Of a DNA stretch of 64,000 bases, positions 1 through 12,699 are shown one piece after another (the stretch's first letter is position 1; each line of letters begins with the position of its first letter). Below the pieces are notes generated by a model. It was not told where the DNA came from, did no database searches, and saw only the letters and a program-made list of their open reading frames with translations. Position numbers and translations under genes: made by a program. This stretch comes from Scortum barcoo (lineage: Eukaryota; Chordata; Actinopteri; Centrarchiformes; Terapontidae), in assembly GCA_023238725.1 (NCBI GenBank), contig CM041553.1, positions 17,907,501 through 17,971,500 on the forward strand. Reading direction: 5' to 3'.

Positions 1-1702
1 CTATTTTATAACTTCTATAACTAGAAGTTATAAAATATGTATAGGTCACATATTGGGATTTCCTTTTATGTGAACAGACAGCATAAACGTTTTTTGGCTT
101 CTTATAGTAAAACTTTTGATCATGGAATTGAATAAATACATATAAAAACATAATTCTTCCACCAACATATGAATGAACTGAGGAAAATAACGTTTGTATT
201 CCTGCAGACATGAACGCTGATCTTACGTATCTGCGAAAGGCCAAATCTGACAGATCATTTCAGCCATCTGTATCAGCATGTTGATGAATCAGCTGTGTTC
301 TTTGCGGTATTCACCAAGTCTTTAATCAGAAGGCGTGGCATCGTTCTGAGTCAGCCCCTGATCCCAGTCCTGGTGCTGATCTGCAGAAAGTCAGACATGA
401 ACTCAAAATGAAGGAATGCGTCACGTGGGGTTGGGGGAGGAGGGAGGAGGGAGTGGCAGTGGAGAAATCCCTTTTGGCCAGTTAAATTGTTCGAGTGCTC
501 GCTGAGTAATGGAGGGTGGCAGGTCCTTCAGACTCTAAACTAAAACATTCCCCTCTTTCCACTTTTGAAGTTACATCTCTAAATAGTTCCATTAATGATG
601 TCATATCACGTAATGCTTTAATAGTGTATTTAAACCAGCAGATTTACATTTAATAGATTTATATGGTTCAGTTCAAGTCAGAAATAGGATTTAGTTTACA
701 GCAACATGGCATATTATTTTTTCTTGTTGTCTTTCCTGTGTTTACATCCAGGCCTTGATTAGATAAGATACTCGCCCCAGCCAGCAAATAGTCCAGTCGT
801 CTTACATGAACAACATTTCCAAGAACGTGTCTGTCCCTCTAACAATAACGGTTGCTTTGGTTACTGTAGTCAGTAAGTAGTGACTGATCTTAAAAATCTT
901 AAAAATATCAATTCTCACATTTTAAACTCATTTCACGTAGTTGGAATGAACTGAATTGCAGATACAGTGTTGTCATTGTAAAACAATATACTCAGCACAA
1001 GCAAAATAAGTTTTAATCATGTAAAGATGATTCAGTGTACTGTAATTGTTTTGTGGTTAAAAATGATAATTGTATACTGACTTATTCGTAGCAGATAATC
1101 ATATTTTATTAGCACTTTTGTTGTGGTATGTCGGTTCCTTTTTCTGAAGGTGTGTTTGTACTGGCTCAGTCGTCTAAATGACGGCCTGCTGTTTTCTTAC
1201 TGGGAGTTCACAGCAGTCTGTGATTATTGGGATCCAGTCCAAAGTTTCTACATCACTACTTCTGTGTGGTAATATCTCAAAAAGGAACAAGAAAAGATAC
1301 CTATATCTTCAAACAGTGCCAATGTGAATTTATAATTCTGGTCTCAATTCCCATTTAGAGAACAAATTCTTTTGAAAAAAGGTTCATTTTTATTTTATAT
1401 TTGTGATGGGAAGAGGATCAGGGAAAGATCTGCAGTAGTAGTCGTGGTATCTCAATAATTCATATAATTCATTACTGTGAATTATACTACGGGATCACTT
1501 TCTCACACGATCTGTAGATTATTCAATTTGTCCTGAGCTCTGCTAGAGAAGTGATTTATTCTACATTGAAATGATTTTTACAGAAGGTTTCTCAGCTGGA
1601 TTAAAGGTTAAGACAGAATAATAGTGAAACATTTCATGCAGACCAGTACATTCATCAATGTTGCTTTGTTCCTTAACCATGCATGTAAATGTGGATGGAT
1701 AT

Positions 1703-1706
<4 letters not shown>

Positions 1707-1734
<28 letters not shown>

Positions 1735-1735
1735 A
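1707..1735. repeat. (TA)n microsatellite
   Basis: This is a near-perfect run of alternating T and A. A second and longer TA tract lies about 100 bases downstream. Spurious poly-Ile-Tyr frames run through it on both strands. Confidence 0.9.
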
Positions 1736-1828
1736 TAAGGACAAGAGCAACACAAACTACAGCCTCAAAGTTACAGATGAGAATCTCCTTTGATACAATC
1801 TCAAGAAAAATTAGAGCATTATAATAGG

Positions 1829-1833
<5 letters not shown>

Positions 1834-1918
<85 letters not shown>
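1834..1918. repeat. Long (TA)n microsatellite
   Basis: About 85 bases of uninterrupted TA dinucleotide repeat. Its length makes it probably polymorphic and able to form a cruciform. The true length may be misassembled. Confidence 0.95.
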
Positions 1919-1920
<2 letters not shown>

Positions 1921-2600
1921 ATGTTGTCATTGGTTATTGGATTGCAGTACATGTTGGAGGGTCTCCTGTTCTTGTCATTGATGGTGTCTTTGTCATGCCC
2001 CTTTCATGGATATTAAAGTGTTTCTGGGCTCTGGTTTATACTCCAGGGCACCTGTGATGTTAGAAATTACACAGATTCATCTTAAAATCGAAGAGTCTTT
2101 CTTGAATACTTGAGTTCAGAACCTAAATATGATCTGAGTTCATCTCAACAGTCTTTGGTCTGGCTCTCTTTCAATAACAACAAAGGTCCTCTCTGATATG
2201 TATTTTTATTATTCTTTTACTACATCTGTCTAGACTTGCTTTGGAGGTGGCAGGAAGGAGATAGAAGGAAGGAAAAGGTTACCTAAACCATAAGTAGTTG
2301 TATATAATTAAGGGGGAAGCCGTATTAGATTGTTGAGATGAACAAGTGGACTATCTGGTACCACAGGAGACCTTGATTTACACTGTTACTGTCTAAGAGA
2401 AAAAGGGCTATAACTATGCACTTTTCCTATAACAAAACAAAAAATAAAAAGGATTCAGTCTTACACCCTGACCTGGTTTTGTTCAACACTTCCAAACATA
2501 TATACCTGCAGTGCTGAATTCTGGGTATTTTATCATTTTATCTGCATGCTTTTCTGACTTCAGTCCAAAAAATTGAAACTGAGCAATATTAGTACATAAC

Positions 2601-2720
2601 CAGTGGTGGAATATATAAGATTATTTACTCGAGTACTGCACATATGTACAATTTATAGGTACTTTTTTGTTTGAGTATTTTAGACTACACATTTTGTAGG
2701 AAAACATTGTACATAATTAA
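2601..2720 (+). repeat. hAT-like MITE fragment (5' end type)
   Basis: The segment opens with CAGTGGTGGAAT and continues with ACTCGAGTACT and TTTGAGTATTTTAGACTACA. This wording belongs to a non-autonomous DNA transposon family dispersed in many spiny-rayed fish. Related copies occur here near 27845, 34552 and 61985. A matching 3' end (GAATGCAGGACTTTTA then ACTGAATACTTCTTCCATCA) lies near 6095-6140, beyond the LINE. Family assignment is from memory of the consensus. Confidence 0.5.
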
Positions 2721-2859
2721 GTTTGTGGATTAAGATTTCACAAACAAAGCTGGAAATAATCTTAAAACATATGGTACTTTGTTACATGACCATCTGCTGA
2801 GCCACATAATTAAAATGCACCTACATGTTCATGCATCATAGTAGCATCCCATTAGACTT

Positions 2860-5365
2860 AGACTTAGACTAGACTTTATTGATTTCCCTCAGGGAAATTT
2901 AAGTTTCCAACAGCACATAAGAGAAGCAGCACACAGATAGAAAGAGCAGCACACAGATGAAAAATAAACAGTAAACACTTAGCTTAATATACAAAATATA
3001 AAAGAATAAGAATTAAATAATATAAGTAAATATAAAGAGCTGAATATGGCTTTATGGAATAAGTTAAAATTATTAAATTATTGCACTACAGATGAGAATG
3101 AGGTTATTACACCATAGAATGAGGGTTATTGCACCAAAGGAAAAGTGTCCATTTCTGTGTGTGCATGTGTTGCACAAGTAAATGTAAATGGCTACCCCCC
3201 CTCTCTACTGTTCTCTGTACTCTATGTCCTCCTCCCCCCAAGTGAGGAGTTGTAGAGTGTGATGGCATGATGGACAAAGGAGTTCTTAAGCCTGTTGGTC
3301 CTACACTTGGGAAGGAGCAGTCTTTCACTGAACAGGCTCCTCTGGTTGCTGATGACGGTGTGCAGAGGGTGGCTGGCATTGTCCATAATATCCAGCAGTT
3401 TGTCCAGAGTCCTCGACTCTGCCACCGTCACCAGAGAGTCCAGCTTCGTGCCGACCACAGAGCCGGCCCGCCTGATCAGTTTATCCAGTCTGGATGTGTC
3501 CTTGTCCCTGGATATGCTGCCCTCCCAGCACACCACAGTGTAAAAGAGGACACTGGCAACCACAGACTGGTAAAACATCCACAGAAGTTTGCTGCAGATG
3601 CTTGAAGGACCGCAGTCTCCTTAGGAAGTACATCCTGCTTTGTGTCTTCCCATACAGGTGGCTGGTGTGCGTTGTCCAGTCCAGTTTATTGTCCAGCCAC
3701 AGCCCAAGGTATTTGTAAGAGTCCACAGCCTCCACCTCAGCTCCCTCCAACAGGACTGGTCACGGTCTGGTCTGGACCTCCCAAAATCAATAACCAGCTC
3801 CTTCGTCTTAGAGGTGTTGAGCTGTAGGTGGTTAGTGTGGCACCATGCAGCAAAGTCCCCTACCAATCTCCGATACTCCTCCTCTCTGTCATCCCTGATG
3901 CACCCAACGATGGCCGTATCATCGGCGTACTTCTGAATATGACACAGCTCCGAGTTGTAGCAGAAGTCTGAGGTGTACAGGGTGAAGAGAAGAGGGGCCA
4001 GCACTGTGCCCTGGGGGGCTCCAGTGCTGCTGACCACCGTGTCAGACGTGATGAAGCCCGACGTGCCACTGTGGTCTGCCAGTGAGGTAGTCGGAGATCC
4101 AGTCCATCAGGTGGGGTCCACTCCCATCCTGCTCAGTTTGTCTCCGAAGCAAAGGGGGCTGGATGGTATTGAAGGCACTGGAGAAGTCCAAAAAAAGAAT
4201 CCACCAGCACCTGGCTGGTAGGCAAACTGCAGGCGATCCTGGGCGTGTTGCACCTGGGGTCTGAGGAGGCTGAGGAAGAGCCGCTCCAACATCTTCATCA
4301 GATGTGAAGTGAGTGCCACTGGTCGGAAGTCATTCAGCTCGCTTAGGGCCGGTTCTTCTTCAGAACTGGAACGATGCAGGATGTCTTCCAGAGGGTGGGC
4401 ACTCTCCCAATCTGCAGGCTAAGGTTGAAGATCCGTTGTAGTGGTTCCCCCAGTTCTGCCGCGCAGGTCTTCAGTAGTCTTGGGCACACTTTATCTGGGC
4501 CTGCGGCTTTCCTGGGTCGGAGCTTCCTCAGCTGTCCTCTGACCTGGTCTGTGGTGATGAGTGGCGAAGATTGTGTTGATGTGGGGGAGGGGGAGGGTGG
4601 TGTTGTGGTGTCTGGGGGAGGTGTGTGGAGGGGAGAGGGGGGGATGGCTGTGGTGAGGGCGGGGGATGGCAGTGGTGAGGCCGGGGGTCGGGGGGCAAGG
4701 GCTGGTTGAACCTGTTGAAGAAGTCATTCAGTTCGTTTGCCCTCTCCATTGTCCCCCCCCCCTACGGCTCTGGTCTTTGTGTTGAGACCTGTGATGGTCC
4801 TCACACCTTCCCAGACCTCCCTCATGTTGTTTTCCCTCAGCTTCTGCTCCACCTTTCTCCTGTAGCTGTCCTTGGCTTCCTTCACACAGTGTTTCACCTC
4901 CTGCTGTGCTGCTTTCATGGTCCTCCCTGTCTCTGCTCCTGAAGGCAGCCTTCTTCTTGTTGAGGACAGTCTTGACTTCCCATGTTACCCATGGCTTGTT
5001 ATTAGGGTAGCACGTGGACAGTCTTGACAGGGGAGACCACGTCCTGCGCAGAAGTTCAGGTAATCCGTCAAACAGTGTATCATCCCCTCTATGTCCTCAC
5101 CATGCAGGGTTCATCAGCACATCCCAGACTGTGGTGTTAAAGCAGTCTCTCAAGGCACTTTCCTTCTCAGGGGACCATCTCCTGACTGATCGGGTTGTCA
5201 CCGGTTGCTTTTGGACCAGGGGGGTATACAGTGGCTGTAGGTGGACCAGGTTGTGATCAGACTTCCCTAGTGGGGGGAGGGGAGTCGATCTGTATGCATC
5301 CCGTACATTAACATACAGCAGATCAATTGTCCTGTTGTTTCTAGTCAAGCCACACAAGACTGCAA
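2860..5365 (-). mobile_element. 5'-truncated CR1/L2/Rex1-like LINE with broken RT
   Basis: Read on the minus strand, the element starts inside the end of the endonuclease domain (SDHNLVHLQP near 5250). It runs through the reverse transcriptase, where STGAPQGTVLAPLLFTLYT and KYADDTAIVG are visible at about 4040-3920, followed by HLQLNTSKTKELVIDF. The 3' region ends at about 2866 in a short tandem repeat of AGACTT units, as is usual for CR1/L2-type elements that prime on microsatellite-like tails. The frames are broken by several shifts and stops, so the copy is dead. It resembles the copy in rfc1 intron 15 (43264-45200). Clade assignment within CR1/L2/Rex1 is uncertain. Confidence 0.85.
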
Positions 5366-6300
5366 CATAACAAATACAATGATTAGACTAATTAGAACTT
5401 TTGTTGTTGACACTTGTAGGTACATTATGCTGAAGCATCCAAGCTTTGGCAGATGCTTTGTGGATGCCTGTCTTTAATAATAATAATACAATTTAGACAA
5501 TTTATTCATTTGAGGTGTTTCAATTGACTGCACTTTAATCATGATAAATAATACCATTTTATTGTTGCTTCAAAATCTACCCAGCAAAGACATGGTGGCC
5601 CTGCATCAGGCCCTGAGTAGGCAGGCCATTACCGGCTCATCTCAGCATGCTACCAGGAATGCACCTTTCAGCTCCACCTGCTTTGTTATCTTCATGTTGT
5701 GAGTCAACACTCACCTCCCCAAAATGCTTCTCTCACCCAGCTCTTTAGTTTGAAAGTAGTTAGTTATTTAAGTGACACATTTTAATCTGTTAATCAAAAA
5801 ACATGAGTGCACATAAATAATGTATGTACACAATAAGTTAAGTCAGTTTTGTTGATAATACTTAGCAATCAATGAATCAATACAGCACATGTCATACCCC
5901 AGACATGTACTTAATGTGCATTAAAGTCAAGGCAAATAAAATAAGTAACAGGTCAAACATGACAAAAACATAAGATAGAAGATAAGAAGGTATTACATAG
6001 ATAAAATCATGCCAAATAAAAGATGGATGTGATAAACAGGTATTACAATAACAATGAAATGCATACTAATATATACTCAGGCTACATGCTTTGAATGCAG
6101 GACTTTTATTTATTTTACTGAATACTTCTTCCATCATTGCTTGTATGATGTTTGTACATTCAAAATCCAAAGTAAAAGCATATAGCTTAAGTATTGCCAG
6201 CAAGATTACTCATTTGACTCATTAAGATCAGCTCTGATTGTTCTGCTGAGCTGAACCTGATGATCTAAGTCAGAAATAAAAGAGCAGGATATTTCCTCAA
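5366..6300. other. Intergenic, AT-rich, remnant repeat sequence
   Basis: No gene is visible. The stretch near 6095-6140 resembles the 3' end of the hAT-like MITE whose 5' end lies at 2601. This suggests the LINE at 2860-5365 landed inside or beside an older MITE. Confidence 0.4.
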
Positions 6301-6376
6301 ACTCCTGCAGACCTTGTTTGGACAGTTTTCTGAGCATGCGCAGTCCTGTACCGGAACTGTCCTCTGCGTTTCCACG

Positions 6377-6388
6377 GTTACCGTCAAC
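6377..6388 (+). promoter_or_regulatory. Possible RFX X-box-like site upstream of map9
   Basis: GTTACCGTCAAC fits the X-box pattern GTNRCC-RGYAAC with zero spacer and one mismatch. It lies about 245 bases before the map9 start codon in a GC-richer promoter-like stretch (about 6320-6630). Zero-spacer sites are weaker RFX targets and a 12-base match can arise by chance, so this is tentative. Confidence 0.25.
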
Positions 6389-6633
6389 AAGTCGGTTAGC
6401 CCGCTGTAGCTTTGTCAGTGTGTCTTTAGGCGGCTGAGTTAGCGTTTATAAATATCTGCACGGTATTTATTAAACCAGGCGACAATCATGTGGCGGTCAG
6501 AGTTTGCACAATGGTGATTCAGCTCTAATATTAGCCCGGTAGCCGCCTGCTACAGTGAACTTAGCGAATACTGGCTAGCTAGCATGCTAATCCCAATGAA
6601 CGCAGTCAAAGGAAAGTGTTTGTAGTTTTCAGG

Positions 6634-9600
6634 ATGACAAGTCAGGACTTTAGGACTCTGGCTTACACGAAGAGCCCGAAAACATCGAAAAGGACGACAT
6701 TTCAGGTAAAAGCTTCACTGTGTGCAGCCTATTGATTGAGATGTGAGTGTGTTAAAGATATTTATCAATGAAACCTCATGTCGACCTCACATTGTGTCTC
6801 TGCAGGATGAACTTCAGGCTGCTGTCTCCGCCAGGGCGAGCAAAACAAAAACAGACCGATACTCTGACGACTTCATCGAGGATGAAGATGGTAAGACTGC
6901 AGAGCATCAAATATACTGACTGGCTTGTCCATAAGATCTCCAGAATGTAGTCTTTAATCTTTAGTGCCTTTGTTTACATTGTAATTGTGATCTGATCACC
7001 TTTTATGTGTGTCTAATGAAGGATGATGATGATGAGGATTATTTACTCCTTTTAAGCAGCCATGTGTCCTTCCTTTCACATCACTTTATGCTAGTTAATT
7101 TGTACTTTTATTCAAACAACTCTGGTTCACAGTTAATTGGAGAAATTGTGAAGAGCTATTTTTTAAAAGACTTAAAATAAACATAATAATAACAGTTGTT
7201 TACAACAGTGATTCTTATATAGTACTTGTATGCAGTTGCTGGGGGATTGTTGCGTAGTTCATCCTATTTGAAAAATTAAAATTTCTGATTAAATTTCATG
7301 TGCAGAGCGAGAGCTTGTGAAGAAGTTAAAATAAAGCTAAAATAAATAATGAATAAATAGATAAAATATGTAGTGTCTTACATGTCTGCTTGGTTGTAAA
7401 ACAATTTATTTACTAATTGAAAGTACCAAACTTAATTAATCACTAATTCCAGGACAAGTATATGTTTTGTGAAAACACTTCTGTGACAGCATCCTGTTTG
7501 ACATGATTAGTAGAGTAAAATAGCATCAAGGTTAAAATATTTTTGCTTTGACACATTTGTAAAATGTCAGTGAAGGGGTACTTGAGCTTATCTGACTGGG
7601 TTGTGGGGGTGCGGCAAGCAGGAAATGTGGAGAACCACTGCTTCCCTGCCAGTGTTAATAGGATGAAGGGTTTGTGTGGAAGAAAATGACAGATGGCACC
7701 AAGAATAACAGCACAGCTTCAATAGAAAAAAACCATACAGCTTAAACAGGCTCCCTCTAGCTGCTGTCAAGTCAAGTATAATAGCTGTTTATATTGCTTT
7801 CAGTGTGAAAGTTGTCAGCAGTAGTTTAACCCCCAAAAAACATTACTCAGGATCACTTCTACTAACCTTTCCTTTTTTTTCAATCACAGCTCTCAGTTTC
7901 TCTCAGCTCTCAGTCTCAGAGTGGGTGGAGTTTGCTCAGTTGGTCAGCAGCCATCCACTTGTTTTGTCAGCTCAAATAGATGCAGTTTAATTGTTGTTTC
8001 TATCTCTTTCTCTCTCTCTTTCTATATTTCACAGATTTTTTGAATGAACTCCTCAAATCAAGAAAAAAGAAGGGCAGCACATTCAAGGCTGGGAAGGGTA
8101 AGGCTAAAATCAATGACTTTGATATCTCGGACGATGAAAGCAGACATGGCAGGACCAAGAGAGTCTCGTTTCTGAAAACCCAAAGGATCGGCTCTCCCTT
8201 GGAGGACACAATGGTGTCTGAGTCGCATGAAAATGAGCCACCCGACTCCTCCACCAGTCGACGCTACAGTCACAACAACTCATTTTCCTCCCAGCACTCC
8301 ACAAATGTTAGCGAAGGTGACATGTGGCTTAAGGACAGCGATGTGGAGTCTACGGGTCGCCAGATCACAAGAGAAAGCTCAAGCAAGTCTCTTTCATACC
8401 AGACATCGGACGATACTCTCCTGGGCATGCCTTTGCCTTTACCATCTGACACCAGCATGATGGAAACTCCGGGTCCTGAGGAGAAGAGCGACTCTGTTCT
8501 GCAAGAAAGATCCCAGACTCCACAGTTATCAGCAGCTGATCTCAAACAAGTGTCCTCAGCAGGTCTGTCACCAAGAGCACATTACATGTTCAGTTTTATG
8601 AGAACATATTCAGCAATATCTAAATATAAGTGCAGATTTAAATGTAAACTTTTTTTTAGAGAGTCTTGCCGAGAGGGAGCCACCCAGGCCTAAACCGAGG
8701 CAAAGGACTCTGGGATTGAGTCTCCAGGCGACGGAAAAGATAGCTGGGGATGCTGATTCTCAGGATCTCAGCCGGCCACAGACCTCTTCTGCATCCATTC
8801 CACTGTCCACCGACATGTCCAGCAACATCACCGTAAGGAGCCTCAGCCCACGCGTGTATGTCTCGTTGCTCGGTCATTCAATATTTTAAAGTTGCGTGTG
8901 TTTGTTCTGCTGTTTTATCACCTAGTGGACAGACGGAGATCACACCGTTTCAGGTAGCCTCAGCCCTTCAAGCAAGAGTGAACAGTCACAGCTCTTCACC
9001 AAGTCCACAGTTGATTCTGGATCTAGAGGTAGTCACTGGCATGTTCATCATGATAACCTTATTTTATTTTATTGTGTTGTAATGCATGATATTCAATTTA
9101 TCATTTTAGATGGCTTTATTTCTGATGACAGCAGAGAGCAAGAGAGAAGGTACTCCACATCGTTTGAGGAGTTTCATGTAAGTTCACTTTCAAGTGTGAC
9201 TGCAATAGTCATATGTTGTCTGCCACTTGTTTATATCATTATTAATCTCAGTTAATGTGTGCATTGTTTTCTCTCAGCAAGACTCAGAAGATCAACTCTC
9301 ACATGTCCATGAAAAATCATTTGATACCAGGTATGTAAACAGGATGTAACAGTACGTACTTACAACAGGACCGTACCTTTGCTGACCATCATTTTATTTA
9401 AACCAGGACATCGAGCTCTCACTCCAAGAGCACTCAGAGATCTCAGAGTGTGTGCTCCAGAAAGGTGGAGTCAAAGTATTTGGGAAGCCTCAAAGTTCTG
9501 GATCGTAAAGTCTCACTGCAAGAGTCCCAGCCACAAGAAGCAGATTCACTCAGAGCTGCCATTTACCAGGTCTGTGACATGATGAGCCTGTGTAGTCCTT

Positions 9601-11172
9601 CTTAAGCACTCCATTCATCATTTTTATTTTGAAAAGGAGTGTTAAATCATCTTGTCAGTCTTTGGGAGGCAGAAATCACCTTTTTCATCTTTTCCTATGA
9701 CTTAAGATTATTTAAGAGAGAGTATCTGTTCTCAATCAAGTAAAATTCTGTAAAGTAAAATTGTAAAGCACTGTTGAAGTTGATTTTTAAAGGATCTGTA
9801 TAGATAAAGTTATTATTAATATAATTAATATTGTTGTTATTATGTACTTGTAACAGGAATGGCTTCAAAAGAAAAAGGAGAAGTGGAAGGAGAACATGCA
9901 ACTAAAGAAGAAAGAGGAAATGTTAAAAGAAAAAAAGAAAAGGGTGACTGATCTTTTTTGTAAATTGGCAATACAGAATATCAGACTAAACACACAGTAG
10001 GTTATTGTAACATTTACGTTTACTGCTAAAAAAAACAAACAGGAAGAAGAAGCTAGAAAGGAAGATGCTGTTGCATCATATGAGGCCTGGAAAGAAAAGA
10101 AAGCGGAGGTTCTCAAAGGAAAAGCCAGAAAAAAAGCAGGATTTGATGACAAAAGAGCAAAAAGCGACTGAGGAGAAAGAAGAAAAAAGACAATCTGCTC
10201 AACAGGTATGTGGATGACTTATTGAAACAAGAAATAAGCACCTGAGTTGGGAGGATGTGATGTTAATTCTTATTGTCGTAAATGTTACAGGTGTTTGAAA
10301 AATGGAAACGTGAGCATGATCATCTCCTCAAAGAAAATTTTAGAAAACAAAGAGAAGCTGAAAATAAACTTCAGTTAAAAAAGCAGGAAAAGGAGGAAGA
10401 AAGAAAGAGAGAGAGCAAATCTGCCTTTTCTAACTGGTGAGTATAAATCATTGAGTTCTGGCATTTATTATTATTTATTTCCTCTTATTTATTTAAGCTG
10501 TGATATAACATGAACCTCTCTCTGAGAATTTGCCTCTAGTGACACACAGTTTCATATATTTTGTACTCTTTTAGACAAACGAGTGACATAAGAAAGAAAA
10601 CACAGGCTGTATTGTCTTAACAGCAGAGCCTATGCAGTCTCACAGTGGCTGTGCAATAAGAATCCCTCCTGTTCTTCCCAGAAGACAACCAATCTTTACA
10701 CATTACTCTCATTTAGTGGTTAGAATGGCAGTCGCAGAAACATGAGGTAACACTCAAATGAAATGATTGAATTTCATTATTTTTTTGGTCTTAAAATAAT
10801 GAAGGTGTGAAAAGAAGGAAGATGTTCTCCACGAAAAAGTCATAACGAAGCGCAAAGAAGTCCAAAACAAAGCAGAAGAAGAACGATACATGAAGGAAGA
10901 GAGAGATAAAATGGCTTTAGAGATGTATGAAAATTGGCTGGTAAGTATGATTATTCGTGTTGGCCATGATTGATTCATGAAGTGTTTAAATTTAAGGCAT
11001 ATGGAAAACATGATATCTCTTATTATTGTTTTTCTTTTCCTTTTTCTGATAGGCACGGAAAGATTTAGAAAAGAAGAGACAAAGAGACGAAAGACGAATA
11101 CAAGCAATACTCCAGGACAGTCCACCTCCACCATGGAGCCCTCCAAATAAAACTATACCGTTTAAAAAATGA
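6634..11172 (+). CDS. map9: Microtubule-associated protein 9 (MAP9/ASAP), 13 coding exons
   Basis: MAP9 binds microtubules of the mitotic spindle and the ciliary axoneme. Coding exons: 6634-6705, 6806-6890, 8035-8562, 8660-8832, 8926-9028, 9110-9177, 9278-9330, 9407-9569, 9857-9943, 10043-10205, 10291-10436, 10805-10940, 11053-11172. The first exon reads TLAYTKSPK then KRTTFQDEL, matching vertebrate MAP9. Exon 8 has the conserved KYLGSLKVLD and the last exon has PPPWSPPNKT. The C-terminal half is a highly charged coiled coil with repeated YEAWKEKK and FEKWKRE blocks. All splice phases agree except in exon 10, which is one base too long. The frame changes between VLK and KQDLMTKEQ (about 10115-10140, beside a seven-A run). 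With that base ignored the protein is about 631 aa, close to the roughly 647 aa of human MAP9. The start is the ATG before TSQDFRTL. Candidate polyadenylation signals are at 11794 and 11955. Confidence 0.93.
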
Positions 11173-12110
11173 AAATTGAAATATAGCATATCACCCTCAT
11201 AACATCTGTGGTTTCTATATCACATTTGAAGTTCTACATTTTGTACTGTATCTCATACCGAGGGTGTGTTTTAAAAAACTGATGACGCATGTTAAATTTT
11301 ATATTTTTGATATTTAGGCTTTGTATTAGCCAGCAGGTCTAGTGCAACTTTTTATTTTTATATATTTTTTGTTCTAATGTTGGACTATGCTTAGAAAAGT
11401 CTTCTGTGACCTGGTGACATATTAATATCCATTGTTTGCAATAACAAAACTCTTTTTATAAATGTTTTATTGCCACGTTAAATGTAAAGCAGTAATAAGA
11501 CAACATATTGATGTAAGAGGCTAATATAATTACATTACTAATGTTTGTTGTTTAACTGGTGCTGAATTTCAGTTTTTTTTCTTTACACTACAAGATTCTG
11601 TTTAACACTCAGCGCTTATTTTATGATATTATTATTTTAACCATCATTTAATTTATAGATTTAATTGTTATTATTTAAAAAGCTGAACATTTTATATTCA
11701 TTTTCACTTGTAATTTTTTTTCCAACATCCAAAATCTTAATTTTAGAATTTAAAATGTAGTCTTTAATAATGTCCAAAGTGATGCAACAGCACAATAAAC
11801 TAATATCAGGACAACTTTAAACAGATTTCAGCACAAAGAAGCATTTGGGATTTAGAGCTTAGATATGGTGAAACCTAATTGTTTGAATGAATGGGTGTTG
11901 TTAAAACATTTCCATGTTATATGGCCTGCTGTTAAGTCTGTTACTCCATTGTCTAATAAAAGACTCCCACATAGCTCTGTACATGTTGAAACATGACACA
12001 TCTATCTTAAACAGTTCCTGTCAGTCACCATGTTCCTATAAAAATGTGAGGATGAAGTTCCCTCTTGAATGGACATCAGGATGTCAGGATTAGGATGTCA
12101 GAATTACAAG
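11173..12110. other. map9 3' UTR and intergenic sequence
   Basis: The AT-rich sequence after the map9 stop contains AATAAA at 11794-11799 and again at 11955-11960, either of which could end the transcript. No open frame of interest is present. Confidence 0.5.
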
Positions 12111-12114
12111 AAGC

Positions 12115-12610
12115 TTTCTCAAAATATTGAGACACTATCTAAAATAATGACTTACTAATGAGTAATTATCGAAATAATGAGTTAGTATCTCAAAATAATG
12201 AAAAACATTGAAATGACTTAATATCTTAAAATAATGAAAACATATTATCACTTAGTGTCTCAAAATAAACTTTAATTAATGAGTTAGAATCTCAAAATGA
12301 TGAGTAGCTTTATGAAATAAGTTATTGTCTGGATATAATTACTTTGAATCTCAAAATAGTAAGAAACTAAATTACCCAGTATCTCAACATAATGAGAAAC
12401 TTTATTGAAATAATGAGCCAGTATCTCAAAATAGTGAGAAAAATTATCAAAATACTGAGTTAGTATCTAAATATAATTACTTCGTAAATTAGTTAGTATC
12501 TTTTAATAATAAATCCAAGTAATTGATTTGAGATTTTAAGTCATTATTTCAGGATAAGTAAGTTATTATTTGAGAGTTTCTCATGTTTCTCATTATTTTT
12601 TATACTAACT
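12115..12610. repeat. Degenerate tandem array with inverted end, core TTAGTATCTCAAAATAATGA
   Basis: A core like TTAGTATCTCAAAATAATGA recurs many times with drift, at spacings of roughly 30 to 60 bases (for example near 12182, 12270, 12340, 12420 and 12465). From about 12530 the same words appear in reverse complement (GAGATTTTAAGTCATTATTT, then GTTTCTCATTATTTTTTATACTAACTA). The array therefore turns back on itself and could form a long imperfect hairpin. It lies between map9 and the ugdh promoter. Its class is unknown: it could be a minisatellite or a MITE with internal repeats. Confidence 0.65.
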
Positions 12611-12699
12611 AATTTTTTTTTACTTGCAGTATCTCTTTTTTTAACACATTGGCCGGTATGAGCTTCCATATAATTGTTTTAGTGCTTTTACTCTGAAGG

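Larger units (their letters stand above)
1..2590. other. Intergenic region, no gene seen
   Basis: I find no coding exon, RNA gene or recognisable protein homology on either strand. The stretch is AT-rich, with one short purine-rich GGGAGGAGGG segment near 425-455. The small open frames around 1560-2016 read as alternating Ile-Tyr because they cross TA dinucleotide repeats, so they are not genes. What lies further upstream cannot be judged from this window. Confidence 0.6.

Noticed and set aside
1561..2016. Small open frames rich in alternating Ile and Tyr
   Set aside because: They are translations of TA dinucleotide repeats and have no other coding signal.
3107..5256. Several open frames of 60-110 residues on the plus strand over the first LINE
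   Set aside because: They are antisense shadows of the minus-strand reverse transcriptase, which has the recognisable motifs.
9865..11146. Minus-strand frames of 95 and 130 residues rich in Phe and Ser
   Set aside because: They mirror the lysine/glutamate-rich map9 coiled-coil exons on the plus strand.
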